Source: an uncultured Microbacterium sp. (GTDB lineage: Bacteria; Actinomycetota; Actinomycetes; Actinomycetales; Microbacteriaceae). Taken from it: DNA of 64,000 nt. The notes below the pieces were generated by a model, which worked only from the letters and a program-made list of their open reading frames with translations, was not told where the DNA came from and did no database searches. Numbering within the stretch: the stretch's first letter is position 1; every line of letters begins with the position of its first letter. The position numbers were made by a program, and so were the translations under genes. Below, piece after piece: positions 41,003 through 51,932 of this stretch. The stretch covers positions 310,001 to 374,000 of the forward strand of contig CAJYHN010000002.1 of assembly GCA_913774665.1 (NCBI GenBank). Direction: 5' to 3'.

Positions 41003-41806
41003 TCACCCCGTCGGCTTGTCGACAGCCCCGCCGAAGCGGCGATCGCGCGATTGGTAGTGCCCGATGGCCTCCCACAGGTGCGTGCGGCGGAAGTCGGGCC
41101 AGAGGGTGTCGAGGAACACCATCTCGGCGTACGCCGACTCCCACAGCAGGAAGTTCGAGGTGCGCTGCTCTCCGCTCGATCGCACGAACAGGTCGACGTC
41201 CGGCATGTCGGGCTGGTACAGGTTCTTGCGGATGAGCTTCTCGGTCACGGCCGACGGCTTCAGCCTGCCGGAGGCGATGTCGTCACCGATCCGACGCACG
41301 GCATCCACGATCTCGACCCGGCCGCCGTAGTTGACGCACATCGTCAGGGTCAGCGTCGAGTTGTCCTCGGTGAGGCGCTCGGCGTGCTGCAGCTCCTTGA
41401 TGACCGAGCCCCACAGGCGCGGCTTGCGGCCCGACCAGCGGATGCGCACACCCCACTCGTTGAGCTGGTCGCGGCGGCGGTGCAGCACCTCGCGGTTGAA
41501 CCCCATGAGAAAGCGCACCTCGTCGGGTGAGCGCGACCAGTTCTCGGTCGAGAAGGCGTAGACCGACAGGTGCTTCACGCCCGCCTGAATGGCACCGGCG
41601 ACGACGTCGAGCAGAGCCGCCTCGCCCGCGCGGTGCCCCTCGACACGGGTCAGGCCCTGGCGGTTGGCCCAGCGGCCGTTGCCGTCCATGACGATCGCGA
41701 CGTGCTCGGGCACGGCACCCTTGGGGAAGGCCGGCGGGTACTCGCCGGTCCAGTCGAGGGGGCGGTACGGTACGGCGTCGCGGTGCGTGAACGGCTTGGG
41801 TGTCAT
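41003..41806 (-). CDS. uppS: Isoprenyl (polyprenyl) diphosphate synthase
   Basis: The 267-residue cis-prenyltransferase makes the long-chain lipid carrier of cell-wall synthesis. It has [50 protein letters not shown] and [20 protein letters not shown] in part, all family motifs. The ATG 41806 overlaps the stop of recO (the reading frame upstream is not coding). In actinobacteria recO and uppS are adjacent, as here. Convergent with the dehydrogenase gene, four bases apart. Confidence 0.95.
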   Translation of the reverse strand: MTPKPFTHRDAVPYRPLDWTGEYPPAFPKGAVPEHVAIVMDGNGRWANRQGLTRVEGHRAGEAALLDVVAGAIQAGVKHLSVYAFSTENWSRSPDEVRFLMGFNREVLHRRRDQLNEWGVRIRWSGRKPRLWGSVIKELQHAERLTEDNSTLTLTMCVNYGGRVEIVDAVRRIGDDIASGRLKPSAVTEKLIRKNLYQPDMPDVDLFVRSSGEQRTSNFLLWESAYAEMVFLDTLWPDFRRTHLWEAIGHYQSRDRRFGGAVDKPTG

Positions 41807-42531
41807 CGATGCGACTCCAGGTGCGAGAGGGAGCGGATGCCGCGCTCCAGGTGGAACTGCGCGTACGCGGCCACGAGGCCCGAGGCCGCCGCGATCGTGC
41901 GTCCGGGGGCGGCGTCGATGGTCTCCCACTCCCCCGCCATCAGGGCGCGGAGCATGTCGACCGTGTCGCGCGCCACGCGCGGCGAGCCGGCGGGCGCGCA
42001 CGTCGAGCAGACGACGCCACCGAGCTGCGGCAGGAAGTAGTCGTGGTCGCCGACGGTGCCGCAGCGCGCGCACTCGGTCAGACCGGGCGCCCAGCCCGAC
42101 AGGGCCATCGCGCGCAGCAGGTACGAGTCGAGCACGCTGCGCTCGGAATGCTCACCGCGGGCGAGGGATCGCAGCCCACCGACCAGCAGCAGGTACTGCT
42201 GGGGCGTCGCCTCGGCCTCGTTCAGACGGTCGGCGGTCTCGACCATGGCGCTGGCCGTGGTGTACACGTCGTAGTCCGCGACGATCTCGGCCCCGTACGA
42301 CCCGAGCGACTCGGCCTGCTGCACGATGTCGAGATTGCGACCCTTGAACAGCTGCACGTCCGCGACCATGAACGGCTCGAGACGCGAGCCGAACTTCGAC
42401 GCGGTGCGACGCACGCCCTTCGCGACCGCGCGGATCTTGCCGTTGCGGCGGCTGAGCAGGGTGAGGATGCGGTCCGCCTCCCCGAGCTTGTGGGTACGCA
42501 GGACCACGACCTCGTCGCGGTAGGTGGGCAC
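41803..42531 (-). CDS. recO: DNA repair protein RecO
   Basis: The 242-residue protein has the N-terminal OB fold ([38 protein letters not shown]) and a C-terminal helical domain with a four-Cys zinc site ([11 protein letters not shown] and [10 protein letters not shown]). It helps RecF and RecR load RecA on single-stranded DNA. It is coupled to uppS downstream (ATGA). Length and motifs fit the family. Confidence 0.93.
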   Translation of the reverse strand: MPTYRDEVVVLRTHKLGEADRILTLLSRRNGKIRAVAKGVRRTASKFGSRLEPFMVADVQLFKGRNLDIVQQAESLGSYGAEIVADYDVYTTASAMVETADRLNEAEATPQQYLLLVGGLRSLARGEHSERSVLDSYLLRAMALSGWAPGLTECARCGTVGDHDYFLPQLGGVVCSTCAPAGSPRVARDTVDMLRALMAGEWETIDAAPGRTIAAASGLVAAYAQFHLERGIRSLSHLESHR

Positions 42532-42592
42532 AGTCCATTATCGGCCCGCTCCCCGGGAAGCGGCCGCGCGTCGCCGTGGCGCGCCGCTCGGA

Positions 42593-43192
42593 TCAGCGGG
42601 AAGTCGCCGCTCTCTGCTGAAGGGGCCATGACCCGTCGGGAATCGGCAGATCGGGGCGGGTGTGCTGCAAGAAGTCGATCAGCTGGGGGTAGCCGAGCAT
42701 GAGACGGGTCGCGCCGAACCGGGTCGTGCCCTCCGTCTTCGCGAGGATGCCCCCGAACCGATCGCCGGGGTTGGGCTCCAATCGGGTGATCTCCGCCACC
42801 GGCACCTCGTTCGGTCCGCGCACCAGCCCGAACGACCACACCCGGTCGGGGGTGACCTCCAATCGCATCCGCTTCATCCCTCGGGCCAAGAACACGAAGA
42901 GAATCCCGCCGACGAGCATCACCGCACCGGCGATGACCATGCTCGTCTCGGGATCCTTCACCGCGGCCGCGGCCAGGAGCAGCACGCTCCCGAGCACGAT
43001 CACCGCGATGCCGACCGTGCGGATGAAAACGCGTTGCCACCGCCGTGTCGACACGACGAACAGCACGCCCTCGCGAGTCGCCCGAGCCGTCGCCGCCGAC
43101 GGTGAACGACGGATGATCGCCGTCACGATCGTGGTGACCACCCCCGCGATGAGCACGGCCACCGCCACACTCGAATTAGCCCCCCAGTGCAT
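42593..43192 (-). CDS. Membrane protein, unknown family
   Basis: The 199-residue product starts MHWGANSSVAVAVLIAGVV and has a first transmembrane segment, a basic loop (IIRRSPSAATARATREG), then two more hydrophobic segments (AVIVLGSVLLLAAAAV and MVIAGAVMLVGGILFVFLA) and a soluble C-terminal part with a PH-like look (RMRLEVTPDRVWSFGLVRG, EITRLEPNPGDRFGG). ATG 43192 is chosen because a GAGGGG ribosome site precedes it; the longer frame adds no conserved part. Function unknown. Confidence 0.7.
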   Translation of the reverse strand: MHWGANSSVAVAVLIAGVVTTIVTAIIRRSPSAATARATREGVLFVVSTRRWQRVFIRTVGIAVIVLGSVLLLAAAAVKDPETSMVIAGAVMLVGGILFVFLARGMKRMRLEVTPDRVWSFGLVRGPNEVPVAEITRLEPNPGDRFGGILAKTEGTTRFGATRLMLGYPQLIDFLQHTRPDLPIPDGSWPLQQRAATSR

Positions 43193-43409
43193 CTGCAACC
43201 CCTCCGGCGACTCGTGGTCGCATCGTCGTTTCGGGCGCTCCGAATCGGCCCCCTGCCCTCGATGAAAGCGCATCCGAGCCGCCCGCGCTCACCCTGGACG
43301 GCGACCCGGTCGCGGTGATACACCCCGCCGACAGGGCGGTGACCGGTTTCTCCGTCTCCGCGCACGCGCCTGCGCACGCCGATCCCGCGTGTCCCGGAGA
43401 ATGGATGCC

Positions 43410-44108
43410 GTGAACGCCTCGGTCTTCGTCATCCCCCTGTGGGCGGATCTCACCGCCGTCGCCCTGGGCGGTGTGCAGGGCGCGCTGTTCGCCTCGGGCT
43501 TCCAGGGGCAGCGGCGCCTCGACCTGCTCGGGGTGGCGATCATCGGCATCCTGCTCGGTATGGGAGGCGGGCTCATCCGCGACCTGCTGCTGGGACTCAC
43601 CCCCGCGACCCTGCAGAGCAACTGGTACCTCATCACCGCGACGATCGCCTCGATCGTCGGCATGCTGCTGTCGGGGATCTTCCAGCGCTTGAACCGTGCG
43701 ATCGTCATGCTCGACGCCGTGGTGATCGGCCTGTTCGGCGCCTTCGGGACGTCGAAGGCGCTGGCCCTCGGCATGCCGGCCGTCCCCGCGGTGTTCGTCG
43801 GCGTGCTCGCCGCGGCCGGGGGCAGCGTGCTGCGCGACGTGCTGATGGGGCTGCCCGTCGCGATCATGCACGTCGGCTCGCTGTACGCGGTCGCCGCCGG
43901 TGGGGGATGCGTCGTGTTGGCGACCACCGCGGCGTTCGGGGTGCCGCTTCCGGTCGCGGCGGTGATCGGTGTGATCGTGACGACGATCATCCGCGTCCTC
44001 GCCGTGATCTTCGACCTCTCGCTGCCCGAGCAGCGCAAGATCTACCGCCGCAAGGTCGCGGTCGAGACCACCGGCATCCCGATCATCCGGGTCGACGGCG
44101 GGGAGTGA
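43410..44108 (+). CDS. TRIC-type (YadS/UPF0126) membrane channel family protein
   Basis: The 232-residue protein has two related halves of three transmembrane segments plus one, with the family motifs GVQGALFASGFQGQRRLDLL, GMGGGLIRDLLLG and AAGGSVLRDVLMGLPVA. These are bacterial members of the trimeric intracellular cation channel family; transport specificity is unclear. GTG 43410 is preferred, since GGAGA lies 9 bases upstream; ATG 43401 and GTG 43389 have no spacing for a ribosome site. Monocistronic. Confidence 0.85.
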   Translation: MNASVFVIPLWADLTAVALGGVQGALFASGFQGQRRLDLLGVAIIGILLGMGGGLIRDLLLGLTPATLQSNWYLITATIASIVGMLLSGIFQRLNRAIVMLDAVVIGLFGAFGTSKALALGMPAVPAVFVGVLAAAGGSVLRDVLMGLPVAIMHVGSLYAVAAGGGCVVLATTAAFGVPLPVAAVIGVIVTTIIRVLAVIFDLSLPEQRKIYRRKVAVETTGIPIIRVDGGE

Positions 44109-44132
44109 GCCCCGAGCACGCAGGGGGTGAGG

Positions 44133-44915
44133 TCAGTCGAGGGGCGTGACCTCGTCGCCGAGGCGGATCGTGCCGCCGTCGGCCACCGGCAGCAGCAGGA
44201 TCCCCAGCGTCGGCTCGGACTGACCGAACTCCGTCGTCAGCACGCGCAGCAGTCGCGCGTCGCGCGCTCCCGTGTCGGGGTTCGCGGTGATCGCGGCGCA
44301 GCGCTCGATCGGCTTCTGCACCTCGAACTCCACCTCGCCGATCCGCACACGGCCGTGCCACTCGAGCTCGGCCCACGGCGCGGCGCCGCTCACCACGATA
44401 TTCGAGCGGAAGCGGCGATCGTCGACGGGCGCGGGCACCGCGGCATCCAGGTCTTCGACCGAGGCCGCGCCGTGCAGCGAGATGAATCCGCGCGGGCGGT
44501 CCTGAAAACGCGCGGTGCGACCGTCACCGAGAAGACCCAGGGGCAGGATGCCGTCGGCCTCGAGCAGCTTCGCATCGCTCGTCGTGCGCAGGTAGGCGGT
44601 GACCGCCTCGCTGAGACGCGCCCGGCCCTCGTCGCTGAGATCGGCGGTGACGTCGATGTCGTCGACGCGGAGTCGCAGCGTCAGGTCCTCGTCGTCGAGG
44701 GTGAGGTCCACGCGCGCCAACGTCGGGAACGTCATGAGCGCGAGTCCGCGGCTCTTGGGGAAGGTGGCATCCGCCGGCTCGAGGGCGTCGGCGAAGCCGA
44801 ACACGAGCGAGCGGTCGCCCTGCACGCGGCCGTCGTCCTGGATGACGAGGCTGTCGCGCTTCTCGGGCGTGAAGCCCTTGACGGGATAACGGTAGAGGTC
44901 GTCGACGCGGATCAC
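44133..44915 (-). CDS. MOSC-domain protein
   Basis: The 260-residue protein has an N-terminal beta domain (VDDLYRYPVKGFTPEKRDSL) and a C-terminal MOSC domain (PWAELEWHGRVRIGEVEFEV, KPIERCAAITANPDTGARD with the conserved Cys). Related proteins handle sulfur or nitrogen with a molybdenum cofactor, such as mARC and YiiM-type reductases of N-hydroxylated compounds. The GTG 44915 is inferred, because no ATG fits the family N-terminus. It lies between a TRIC gene and a methyltransferase gene; no cofactor biosynthesis genes are nearby. Confidence 0.85.
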   Translation of the reverse strand: MIRVDDLYRYPVKGFTPEKRDSLVIQDDGRVQGDRSLVFGFADALEPADATFPKSRGLALMTFPTLARVDLTLDDEDLTLRLRVDDIDVTADLSDEGRARLSEAVTAYLRTTSDAKLLEADGILPLGLLGDGRTARFQDRPRGFISLHGAASVEDLDAAVPAPVDDRRFRSNIVVSGAAPWAELEWHGRVRIGEVEFEVQKPIERCAAITANPDTGARDARLLRVLTTEFGQSEPTLGILLLPVADGGTIRLGDEVTPLD

Positions 44916-44947
44916 GGTCTCATCCTCGCATCGACGCCCCCTCTCGC

Positions 44948-45736
44948 TCACCAGCGGGCGAGAACCTCGCCGTGCGGCAGCAGGATCCACCCGTCGGGGT
45001 GCTCGGCCCACTCGCGCCAGGCGTCCGAGATGCGCTGCAGCTGCGCGTCGTCGGCGAGACCGAGCCGCTTCGCGTGTCCGGCGAACGCCGAGGCGAGCAC
45101 GCGGTCGGCCCACATACCTCCCCACCACGCGCGCTTGTCGGGCGTGTCGAACACCCACACGCTCGCGCTCGCGTCGATGCGGGTGAACCCCGCCTCGCGC
45201 GCCCACGCCTTCAGACGCCGACCCGCATCGGGCTCGCCCGACGACCCGCGGTGCACGCCGTGATAGATCTCGAGCCAGTCGTCGAGGGCGGGGATGAGCG
45301 GATGCCAGATCACGCCGCCGTAGTCGACGTCGCGCACCGCGACCAGGCCATCGGGACCCGCGACGCGGCGGAACTCCCGCAGGGCGTCGACCGGACGCTC
45401 GAGATGCTGCAGCACCTGGTGAGCGTGCACGATGTCGAATGAGGCGTCGGGCACGTCGAGGGCGTAGGCGTCCCCGGTGCGGAAGGTCACGTTCGTGCGC
45501 TCCCCCGCGGCGGCGCGGGCCACCTCGACGACGTCGGACGCGGCATCCACCCCGACGACCTCTCCCGGGAACACCCGGTCGGCGAGGTCGACGGTGATGG
45601 AGCCGGGGCCGGCGCCCACATCGAGGATGCGGGTGCCGGCCGACAGCGAAGACACCAGGTAGGCCGCCGAGTCGGCGACGATGCGCGCGGCGTGGGAACG
45701 CAGCACGCTCTCGTGGTGCCCGTGGGCGTAGGCCAC
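44948..45736 (-). CDS. SAM-dependent methyltransferase (UbiE/class I)
   Basis: The 262-residue enzyme has the class I SAM-binding motif I ILDVGAGPGSITVDLA, acidic loop VGVDAASDVVEVARA, motif ASFDIVHAHQVLQHLERP and REFRRVAGPDGLVAVRDVD. The C-terminal half is a substrate cap rich in Trp. GTG 45736, preceded by GAGAAG, is chosen; the frame upstream of it has no ribosome site. Substrate unknown. The gene lies after leuA with a 23-bp gap and could share its transcript. Confidence 0.88.
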   Translation of the reverse strand: MAYAHGHHESVLRSHAARIVADSAAYLVSSLSAGTRILDVGAGPGSITVDLADRVFPGEVVGVDAASDVVEVARAAAGERTNVTFRTGDAYALDVPDASFDIVHAHQVLQHLERPVDALREFRRVAGPDGLVAVRDVDYGGVIWHPLIPALDDWLEIYHGVHRGSSGEPDAGRRLKAWAREAGFTRIDASASVWVFDTPDKRAWWGGMWADRVLASAFAGHAKRLGLADDAQLQRISDAWREWAEHPDGWILLPHGEVLARW

Positions 45737-45759
45737 GGTCGTCTTCTCTTCTGCGCGGG

Positions 45760-47658
<1,899 letters not shown>

Positions 47659-47667
47659 TCACGACGC

Positions 47668-48252
47668 TCACCGTCGGCCGGCCGCCCACTCGCGGTCGAG
47701 GACGGCGTAGACGAGCAGGTCGGACCAGCGTCCCTTGAACCATGCGTTCTCGACGAAATGCGCTTCGCGGCGCATGCCGAGCCGTTCGGCCAGGGCTGCC
47801 GAGCGGACGTTGTCGGCGTCGATCTGCGCGACGAGTCGGCGCAGGCCGTACACGTCGAATGCGGTGTCGATGAGCGCGCGCACCGCTTCGGTGGCGAGAC
47901 CCCGACCGGATGCCGCGGGGCTCAGGACCCACCCGATCTCGGCCGATCCGGCCTCGGGGTCGAGGTGGAAGAGCACGAGGTCGCCGATCACCGCGCCGTC
48001 GGTCTCGATGACGAGGACGACACCGCCGCGCGCACCCTCGAGGGTCGTGCCCCCGAACAGATGGCCGATGCGGCCACGGATGTCGTCGGGCGTCTGCGGC
48101 TCGAACGGCAGGAAGCGGCAGACCTCGGCGTCACCGCGGTACGCGGCCATGGCTTCTAGGTCGCTCTCCTCGAACGGGCGCAGGCGCACGCGATCGCGCG
48201 TCACCTCGAGCGTCGCGGGCGCGGGCGGCAGGGCGAACGGCGAGGCGCTCAC
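47668..48252 (-). CDS. GNAT-family N-acetyltransferase (RimJ/RimL-like)
   Basis: The 194-residue enzyme has the GNAT fold with RDRVRLRPFEESDLEAMAAY, a central strand GDLVLFHLDPEAGSAEIGW, and the acetyl-CoA-binding segment LSPAASGRGLATEAVRALID. It fits the RimJ/RimL type that acetylates N-termini or small molecules. Its start overlaps the quinone oxidoreductase stop (ATGA). Substrate unknown. Confidence 0.85.
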   Translation of the reverse strand: MSASPFALPPAPATLEVTRDRVRLRPFEESDLEAMAAYRGDAEVCRFLPFEPQTPDDIRGRIGHLFGGTTLEGARGGVVLVIETDGAVIGDLVLFHLDPEAGSAEIGWVLSPAASGRGLATEAVRALIDTAFDVYGLRRLVAQIDADNVRSAALAERLGMRREAHFVENAWFKGRWSDLLVYAVLDREWAAGRR

Positions 48253-49196
48253 GGCAGCAGGGCGACCTTGCCGCCCGGGTGGCCGTCCATGACGAAGCGG
48301 ACGGCATCGATGGCCTCGGCCAGCGGGTACGTGCGCGCGACGGGGACCTCGAGAACTCCGGATGCCGCGAGCTCGAGCACCCGCGCACGCGCGATGTCGC
48401 GGAAACGGGCGCTCTCGGGTCGGGCCCCGGCGATCCAGAGGAACCCGTCGGCCTTCGCGCGCTCAGGGTCGACGATCGTGACGATGCGGTCGCGATCCGA
48501 CACGAGGGCGAGCGAGACGTCGATGGCTTCGTCGGTGCCCACGGCGTCCCACGCGGCGGCGATCGGGGCGCCGTCGGCCGCCTCTGCGACGCGCTCGCGC
48601 AGGCCGTCGCCGTACGCGACAGGGATGCCGCCGTAGCGACGGACGCGTTCCGCCGAGTCAGCGGCATCCGCCCCCACGGTGCCGATGACGCGGACGCCGA
48701 GCTCGCGCGCCTGCTGCAGCAGGCTCACGCCCACCGCGCCGGACGCCGCGTGCAGCAGAACCGTCTCGCCCTCGGCCGCGCGGGTGACCTGGATCATCTC
48801 CGCCGCGGTCGTACCCGCGAGCAGCAGGTTCGCCGCCTCGGCGTGCGAGAGCGTTGCGGGCTTGGCGAACACGTCGCGGGCCGGGACCGTGATCTCGGTC
48901 GCGTAGGCGCCCTGCACACGGAAGGCGACGACCTCATCGCCCACCTGCAGGTGGCCGGAGCCGCCGACCGCGTCGGGGCCGACGGCCGAGACCTCGCCGG
49001 AGAGCTCGTAGCCGATCGGCACGGGGAACTCAGCGCCGGGACGAGCCGAGGCCACGTGCTTCGCATCGGCGGGGTTGACGCCCGCCGCGCGCACGCGGAT
49101 CGTCACCTCGCCCGAGCCGGGGGGTGCGACCTCGACCTCGTCGAAGCTCCACTGATCGATGGGCCCGGGAGCCGGAGCCGTCCACCTCTTCGCCAT
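48249..49196 (-). CDS. Quinone oxidoreductase-like MDR protein
   Basis: The 315-residue NADPH-dependent enzyme belongs to the zinc-independent quinone oxidoreductase branch of the MDR superfamily: GEVTIRVRAAGVNPADAKHV, PIGYELSGEVSAVGPD, LLLAGTTAAEMIQV and the NADP-binding LLHAASGAVGVSLLQQAREL. No zinc ligands are seen. ATG 49196 is chosen (MAKRWTAPAPG); upstream sequence is low-complexity. Coupled with the acetyltransferase. Substrate unknown. Confidence 0.88.
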   Translation of the reverse strand: MAKRWTAPAPGPIDQWSFDEVEVAPPGSGEVTIRVRAAGVNPADAKHVASARPGAEFPVPIGYELSGEVSAVGPDAVGGSGHLQVGDEVVAFRVQGAYATEITVPARDVFAKPATLSHAEAANLLLAGTTAAEMIQVTRAAEGETVLLHAASGAVGVSLLQQARELGVRVIGTVGADAADSAERVRRYGGIPVAYGDGLRERVAEAADGAPIAAAWDAVGTDEAIDVSLALVSDRDRIVTIVDPERAKADGFLWIAGARPESARFRDIARARVLELAASGVLEVPVARTYPLAEAIDAVRFVMDGHPGGKVALLP

Positions 49197-49267
49197 GGTC
49201 ACGCCTTTCGTTTCGCGTCGTCGCCGCCGAGCGTAGCCCCCGGCGTCAGGTGTTCTGCTCAGGTGGG

Positions 49268-50161
49268 TCAGAAGCCCAGGCGACCGAGCTGCTTCGGGTC
49301 GCGCTGCCACTCCTTGGCCACGCGGACGTGGAGCGAGAGGTAGACGCGCCCGCCGACGAGCGGCTCGATGCCGGCGCGCGCGCGGGCTCCGACATCGGCG
49401 AGGCGCGAGCCCTTCTTGCCGATGATGATGGCCTTCTGGCTGTCGCGCTCGACGACGATGTTGGCCCACACGTCGGTGAGATCGCTGTCCTCGCGCTGGG
49501 CGACGTCGTCGACGGTCACGGCGATCGAGTGCGGGAGCTCGTCACGCACGCCGTGGAGGGCGGCTTCGCGGATGATCTCGGCGATGCGATCGTCGAGGGC
49601 CTCATCGGTGACCACATCGTCCTCGTAGAGAGCGGGGCCGACCGGCATGAGCGCGAGCAGTTCGTCGCTCAGGACGTCGAGTTGGTCGTTCGTCACGGCC
49701 GAGAGGGGGATCACCGCGGCCCAATCCTCACGGAGGGAGTCGACCTCGACGAGACGCTCGGTGATCTGATCGCGCGTCGCGGCGTCGGTCTTGGTCACCA
49801 GCGCGACCTTCTTGGCCCGCGGGTAGCCGGAGAGCGACTCGGCGATCCGGCGGTCGCCGGGGCCGACCTTCTCGGTCGCCGGGGCGCAGAACGCGATCAC
49901 GTCGACGTCGCCGAGCACCTGCTCGACGAGGTCGTTCAGGCGCTGACCGAGGAGAGTGCGCGGGCGATGGATGCCGGGGGTGTCGACGACCACGAGCTGG
50001 CCGCCCGGGCGGTTGACGATGCCGCGGATGGCGCGGCGGGTGGTCTGCGGCTTATCGCTCGTGATGGCGACCTTCTCGCCCACGAGGGCGTTGGTCAGCG
50101 TGGACTTGCCGACGTTCGGCCGGCCCACGAAGGTCACGAAACCGGATCGGGTGTCGGTCAT
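49268..50161 (-). CDS. era: Ribosome assembly GTPase Era
   Basis: The 297-residue GTPase acts in 16S rRNA maturation and 30S assembly. The GTPase domain shows GRPNVGKST (G1), VVDTPGIHRP (G3) and TKTDA (G4), and the C-terminal KH domain shows the IIIGKKGSRLADVGARAR RNA-binding loop. Order ybeY, CBS-domain protein, era is conserved in actinobacteria. Its ATG overlaps the stop of the upstream CBS gene (ATGA). Confidence 0.96.
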   Translation of the reverse strand: MTDTRSGFVTFVGRPNVGKSTLTNALVGEKVAITSDKPQTTRRAIRGIVNRPGGQLVVVDTPGIHRPRTLLGQRLNDLVEQVLGDVDVIAFCAPATEKVGPGDRRIAESLSGYPRAKKVALVTKTDAATRDQITERLVEVDSLREDWAAVIPLSAVTNDQLDVLSDELLALMPVGPALYEDDVVTDEALDDRIAEIIREAALHGVRDELPHSIAVTVDDVAQREDSDLTDVWANIVVERDSQKAIIIGKKGSRLADVGARARAGIEPLVGGRVYLSLHVRVAKEWQRDPKQLGRLGF

Positions 50162-51468
50162 CTGTCGGTCCTCTCACGCGACGAGGCATCGGCCTCGGCG
50201 TCTTCATCGTCCATCGTCTCAGCCCGTTCGACGATCACCGTCGCGATGCCGCGGTTGCGTCCGCGCGAGGCACCACCGGTCATCACGAGGCCCGAGTGCT
50301 CGGCGGTCGCGCCGGGTTGCGGGATGCGCCCGAGGGCCTTGCCCAAGAGCCCGCCGATCGAATCCACGTCCTCGTCGTCGAGCTCGAGGCCGAACAGGTC
50401 GCCGACCTCGTCGAGGCCGAGTCGTGCGTTGACGCGATAGCGACCGTCGGGCAGTTCGACGATCTCGGTCGAGGGGGCGTCGTACTCGTCGGCGATCTCG
50501 CCGACGAGTTCTTCGATGAGGTCCTCGAGCGTCACAAGCCCCGCGACCCCGCCGTACTCGTCGACGACGAGGCAGACGTGCACGGCGTCCTTCTTCATCT
50601 GCTGCAGCAGCGTCTCGGCCTTCATCGACTCGGGCACGAAGACGGCCGGCCGTGCGATGCGACGGATCGGAGCATCACGCCACCCGGCCTCATCGCGGAA
50701 GCCGAACTGGACGAGGTCCTTCAGGTACACCACGCCCACGATGTCATCGGCCTCATCGTCGGCGAGGGGGATGCGCGAGACGCCCTTCTCGAGGAAGAGG
50801 GCCAGAGCCTCTCGGGAGGTGGCGGTGGCATCCACGCTCACCATGTCGGTGCGGGGCACCATGACCTCGCGCACGTAACGGTCGGTGAAGTCGAAGACCG
50901 AGTGGATGAGTTCGCGGTCGTCCTCTTCGATGAGTTCGTTCTCGGCCGCTTCGTCGATGATGCTGAGCAACTGCTCTTCGGACGCGAACGAGGTCGAGTG
51001 CGCGACTCCCGGCGTGACGCGGTTTCCGACCGCCACGAGGCCGTGCGCGAGGGGTCCGAGCAGGATCCGCATCCCCCGGATGACGGGTGCCCCGCCGCGG
51101 AGGAGCCCTCGAGCGTGCTGACGACCGACCGAGCGCGGGCTCGCCCCGACGGCGACGAACGAGATGCCCGTCATCAGCACGGCCGCGGCCAGAACGGCGA
51201 GCAGGATGTTGTCGAAGATCAGCATGAACGCGGCCGCGACGAGCACGGCAGCGGTCGTCTCGGCCAGAACGCGGATGAACGAGACGGCCGTGACGTGAGC
51301 ATTGGTGTCGTCGCCGATGCGGCGCAGTGCCCGAGCGTTACGGCCGCCGGATCCGAGCTCGATCAGATCGACTCTCGAGGTCACGCCCAGGGCAGCCTCG
51401 AACGCCGCCATCAGCCCGCCGAAGGCGACGAGCAGGAACGCGACGACGAGGAGCAGGGCCTCGGTCAT
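50158..51468 (-). CDS. CNNM/CBS-domain (CorC-type) transporter
   Basis: The 436-residue protein has an N-terminal membrane domain with three to four transmembrane segments (about 1-145), two CBS domains (about 195-330: VMVPRTDMVSVDATATSREA, VVDEYGGVAGLVTLEDL) and a C-terminal CorC/HlyC domain (about 345-425). This is the third CNNM protein in the window and the form always found between ybeY and era. It probably handles Mg2+ or Co2+. Coupled to ybeY upstream and era downstream by ATGA overlaps. Confidence 0.9.
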   Translation of the reverse strand: MTEALLLVVAFLLVAFGGLMAAFEAALGVTSRVDLIELGSGGRNARALRRIGDDTNAHVTAVSFIRVLAETTAAVLVAAAFMLIFDNILLAVLAAAVLMTGISFVAVGASPRSVGRQHARGLLRGGAPVIRGMRILLGPLAHGLVAVGNRVTPGVAHSTSFASEEQLLSIIDEAAENELIEEDDRELIHSVFDFTDRYVREVMVPRTDMVSVDATATSREALALFLEKGVSRIPLADDEADDIVGVVYLKDLVQFGFRDEAGWRDAPIRRIARPAVFVPESMKAETLLQQMKKDAVHVCLVVDEYGGVAGLVTLEDLIEELVGEIADEYDAPSTEIVELPDGRYRVNARLGLDEVGDLFGLELDDEDVDSIGGLLGKALGRIPQPGATAEHSGLVMTGGASRGRNRGIATVIVERAETMDDEDAEADASSRERTDR

Positions 51469-51932
51469 GCGCGGCGCTGGCGCTCGACGGCCTGGAAGCC
51501 GGCGATGAGCTCGCGCTGCAGACCGAACATCTCGCGCTCCTCGTCGGGTTCGGCGTGATCGAAACCGAGGAGGTGCAGCAGGCCGTGCGTGGTGAGCAGG
51601 ATCAGTTCGTCCTGTGTCGAATGCTTCGCGGCGACCGCCTGGGTCTCGGCCACGGCCGGGCAGAGCACGATGTCGCCGAGGAGTCCCGCGGGGGTCGGGG
51701 CGTCTTCGGAACCGGGACGCAGCTCGTCCATCGGGAAGCTCAGCACGTCGGTGGGGCCGGGCTCGTCCATCCACTGCACGTGCAGGGACTCCATGGCGCC
51801 CTCGTCGACGAGCACGATGGCCACGTCGGCGTCGGCGCTGACGTGCAGCTCCCGGAGGTTGTACTCCATCAGACGCAGCAGGACCTGCTCGTCGATCTGG
51901 TGGTCGGACTCGTTGTTGATCTCGATCGTCAT
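51465..51932 (-). CDS. ybeY: Endoribonuclease YbeY
   Basis: The 155-residue metalloprotein matures 16S rRNA 3' ends and takes part in ribosome quality control. The H-x3-H-x5-H zinc motif is clear in HGLLHLLGFDHAEPDEE, and the preceding part has PTDVLSFPMDELRPG and LLGDIVLCPAVAETQA. It is in the operon with phoH and the CorC-type gene, the usual actinobacterial set. Its start overlaps the phoH stop by 4 bp. Confidence 0.95.
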   Translation of the reverse strand: MTIEINNESDHQIDEQVLLRLMEYNLRELHVSADADVAIVLVDEGAMESLHVQWMDEPGPTDVLSFPMDELRPGSEDAPTPAGLLGDIVLCPAVAETQAVAAKHSTQDELILLTTHGLLHLLGFDHAEPDEEREMFGLQRELIAGFQAVERQRRA